Shown: positions 54,190-56,104 of the stretch, one piece after another
Layout of the letters: each line of letters begins with the position of its first letter
How positions within the stretch are numbered: the stretch's first letter is position 1
From: a virus
Virus record (IMG/VR): IMGVR_UViG_3300009497_000006
Span: 1-56,104 of that record
DNA length: 56,104 nucleotides
Strand: one strand, 5' to 3'
Program-made: the position numbers and the translations under genes
Notes under the pieces: generated by a model
Seen by the model: the letters and a program-made list of their open reading frames with translations, nothing else
Told to the model about the DNA's origin: nothing
Database searches by the model: none

Positions 54190-55899
54190 ATGGAAAAAGC
54201 CAGTGAAGTTCTTGCTGAAAAAGAGCAAGATTTACAAACTCCGCGCGCGGAGAACAGAGAAGAAAATTTAATAAATACCAGAGAAAAATATTACTGGCTA
54301 AATGATGAAAGTAGATTATTTTTATCAAGAGGTTATATTACAGAATCTCCAGAACAAAGAATTAAAGACATTGCAAATGTCGCAGAAAAGTATTTAAAGA
54401 TTGAAGGTTTTGCAAAGAAGTTTGAAGACTACATGGCAAGAGGCTTTTATAGCATGTCTACTCCGGTTTGGATTAACTTTGGAAAGGACAAAGGACTTCC
54501 AATCAGTTGTTATGGTTCAAATGTTGATGACACATTAGATAGTATCTTGAACGGAAGTAGAGAAATTGGAATGATGTCAAAATATGGCGGAGGAACCTCA
54601 ATTTTCTTAGGTAATATTAGAGAAAGAGGTGCTACTATTTCTACAGGTGGAACAGCAGATGGTCCAGTTCACTACGCAAGAATGTATGACACTACAGTTG
54701 ATGTGTGTAAACAATCAGAAGCTAGACGTGGTGCATGTGCAGCATGGTTACCAATTGAACACCCAGATGCATCTGAATTCTTAGATATGGGAACAGAAGG
54801 TAATCCAATTCAAAATCTTCAATATGGTATTACAGTAACTGACCAATGGCTAGAAGAAATGAAAGCCGGAGATGCTGACAAGCGTAAATTATGGGCTAAA
54901 GTTATCCAAAGACGTAACGAGTTTGGTTTTCCATACATTATGTTTAAAGATACTACAAATAACAATTCACCATATAAAGATCTAGGTCTTGAAATCACAG
55001 CATCTAATTTATGTAGTGAGATTCAATTACCAACAGATTCATTCAATTCATTTGTGTGTTGTTTAGGTTCTATTAATCTTCTACATTGGGATGAATTAAA
55101 AGACACTGACGCAATCGAGACTTATACTCTATTCTTAAACGCAGTTATGGACGAATTCGTTAAGAAGTCATATAATATGCCAGGAATGTCAAGAGCACAC
55201 CGTTTTGCAGAACAACACAGAGCATTAGGCGTTGGTGTTTTAGGTTACCATTCTTTATTCCAATCTAAATTGATTGAATTTGAATCTTTGGAAGCAAAAC
55301 AATTAAACTACCAGATATTTAAAACTCTTAAAGAAAAAACTGATGCAGCTTCCATGTGGCTCCACGACGAAAAAGGATATAGATCACTTAGAAAAGGTTT
55401 TGCTAATACAACATTAGTTGCTATTGCACCTACTAAATCTAGTTCTTTTATTCACGGTGCTGTAAGTATGGGAATTGAACCAATCAAATCTAATTATTTT
55501 ATTAAAGATTTGGCTAAGTCAAAAACTATCTACAAAAATCCATTCTTAACAGAGGAATTAGAAAAATATGGTTTAAATACACCTGCGGTTTGGGAAGATA
55601 TCTTGAAAAAAGATGGAAGTGTACAACACCTAGACTTTCCAACAAGGGCAGTTTTTAAATCATTTATTGAAATCTCTCCAAGCGAATTAATTTTACAAGC
55701 AGGTCAAAGACAACAATTTATTGATCAGTCTCAATCTCTTAATTTAATGATTCACCCTTCAGTTTCTGCTAAAGATATCAATCAATTGTACTTAAAGGCA
55801 CATGAACAAGGAGTTAAAACGTTATACTATCAATTTAGTCAAAGTTCAGCACAATCATTTTCTAGAAATATTTTAGAATGTGCAAGCTGCGAAGCATAA
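54190..55899 (+). CDS. nrdA: Ribonucleotide reductase large subunit (class I alpha), no ATP cone
   Basis: A 569-residue protein, shorter than E. coli NrdA (about 760). Catalytic positions are C107 (ISCYG), N273-L-C275-S-E277, a redox partner C290/C291, and Y546-Y547 (TLYYQ). The C-terminus has C564xxC567, the tail that takes electrons from glutaredoxin or thioredoxin. The first 30 residues are a charged lead, not the about 100-residue ATP cone, so dATP inhibition by that domain is absent. With nrdB it makes dNDPs for phage DNA. Confidence 0.93.
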   Translation: MEKASEVLAEKEQDLQTPRAENREENLINTREKYYWLNDESRLFLSRGYITESPEQRIKDIANVAEKYLKIEGFAKKFEDYMARGFYSMSTPVWINFGKDKGLPISCYGSNVDDTLDSILNGSREIGMMSKYGGGTSIFLGNIRERGATISTGGTADGPVHYARMYDTTVDVCKQSEARRGACAAWLPIEHPDASEFLDMGTEGNPIQNLQYGITVTDQWLEEMKAGDADKRKLWAKVIQRRNEFGFPYIMFKDTTNNNSPYKDLGLEITASNLCSEIQLPTDSFNSFVCCLGSINLLHWDELKDTDAIETYTLFLNAVMDEFVKKSYNMPGMSRAHRFAEQHRALGVGVLGYHSLFQSKLIEFESLEAKQLNYQIFKTLKEKTDAASMWLHDEKGYRSLRKGFANTTLVAIAPTKSSSFIHGAVSMGIEPIKSNYFIKDLAKSKTIYKNPFLTEELEKYGLNTPAVWEDILKKDGSVQHLDFPTRAVFKSFIEISPSELILQAGQRQQFIDQSQSLNLMIHPSVSAKDINQLYLKAHEQGVKTLYYQFSQSSAQSFSRNILECASCEA

Positions 55900-55906
55900 T
55901 TTAGGT

Positions 55907-55947
55907 GTGGTTTAAAGACCACGTCTTAGGACCGTTATAGTTAACGG
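55907..55947 (+). ncRNA. Two hairpins after nrdA, possible structured 3' RNA
   Basis: Hairpin 1 is GTGGT (55907-55911) with ACCAC (55918-55922). Hairpin 2 is CCGTTA (55932-55937) with TAACGG (55942-55947). They precede the terminator hairpin, giving three stems in about 75 bases. The RNA may protect the 3' end or act as a small RNA; no known family is recognised. Confidence 0.4.
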
Positions 55948-55950
55948 GTT

Positions 55951-55988
55951 GGGCAGAGAAAGTTCGCTACTATCTCTGCCCTTTTTTT
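55951..55988 (+). terminator. Rho-independent terminator after nrdA
   Basis: A perfect 9-bp stem, GGGCAGAGA (55951-55959) and TCTCTGCCC (55973-55981), with a 13-base loop, followed by seven T. It closes the nrd transcript. Confidence 0.9.
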
Positions 55989-56024
55989 GCTTCATTTTTA
56001 ATGAAACTATTCCACAGATCTCTG

Positions 56025-56030
56025 TATAAT
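56025..56030 (+). promoter_or_regulatory. TATAAT promoter-like hexamer
   Basis: It lies behind the terminator and 30 bases before the last gene start, where a promoter is expected. A single hexamer in AT-rich DNA is weak evidence. Confidence 0.25.
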
Positions 56031-56060
56031 ATTCAAATATCATTATCTAAAAATAAATTT

Positions 56061-56104
56061 ATGAAATTACAAATCGATCGCATTGATCAACATGCATTAA
56101 CAGA
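56061..56104 (+). CDS. Start of a further gene, cut by the window end
   Basis: ATG 56061 follows an AT-rich leader (aaataaattt). Fourteen complete codons are open (MKLQIDRIDQHALT). It follows a terminator and a promoter-like hexamer. Too short to name. Confidence 0.45.
   Translation, partial: MKLQIDRIDQHALT

Noticed and set aside
55951-55981. A tRNA suggested by a GTTCG-like loop
   Set aside because: The sequence is a simple 9-bp terminator hairpin; there is no acceptor, D or anticodon arm. I found no tRNA elsewhere by eye.

Overview
The window is a 56-kb stretch of a T4-like (tevenvirus-type) tailed-phage genome, or a prophage-free viral contig. It is AT-rich, and every convincing gene lies on the + strand, packed with TAATG or ATGA junctions or short AT-rich spacers. 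The phage assignment rests on baseplate genes (gp5-type OB spike, gp25, gp6), T4-type replication and recombination genes (gp32, primase, UvsY-like, UvsW, a family-B polymerase) and phage nrdB/nrdA. Several signs point to a Bacteroidota host: a BACON domain in a fibre protein, near absence of Shine-Dalgarno sequences, starts preceded by A/T-rich runs such as AAATAAATA, and low GC. This host call is an inference.

Layout. 1-3262: tail/baseplate proteins, including an OB-fold spike. 3308-5967: two unusual genes, a protein with four S1 domains and an amidoligase-like enzyme. 5975-12058: a neck-like protein, gp25, gp6, a small protein and a large wedge protein. 12072-32341: about 20 kb of fibre, adhesin and other structural proteins. 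This part includes a 2502-residue protein, a collagen-like fibre, a BACON plus Hint (hedgehog/intein-type) protein, a membrane-anchored coiled-coil protein and a tail-tube-like protein. 32358-33705: a small membrane-like protein, a RuvC-like resolvase and a 58-residue protein. 33785-37926: replication and recombination block (gp32, primase, a small protein, UvsY-like, UvsW). 37960-46578: a block of proteins that repeatedly start with a short motif resembling the T4 capsid-targeting sequence. Two of the proteins coded here are nucleic-acid-ligase-like, and one of those is fused to an NMN-adenylyltransferase-like domain. A strong terminator follows at 46613-46643. 46679-55899: nucleotide metabolism and replication (DUF6378-like, SGNH-like, a candidate thymine-pyrophosphorylase-like protein, LOG family, a PLP enzyme, dUTPase, the front part of a split DNA polymerase, NrdB, NrdA). 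It ends in three hairpins and a second terminator. A further gene begins at 56061.

How it may work together. The structural half builds the baseplate and a host-adhesion apparatus with proline/threonine-rich linkers, possibly with self-processing of one adhesin. The second half copies and recombines DNA and supplies dNTPs. The 38-46 kb block may encode proteins packaged inside the head and injected, by analogy with T4 internal proteins. The 46.9-51.2 kb cluster may make or edit an unusual base. Both of these ideas are inferences from motifs and gene order.
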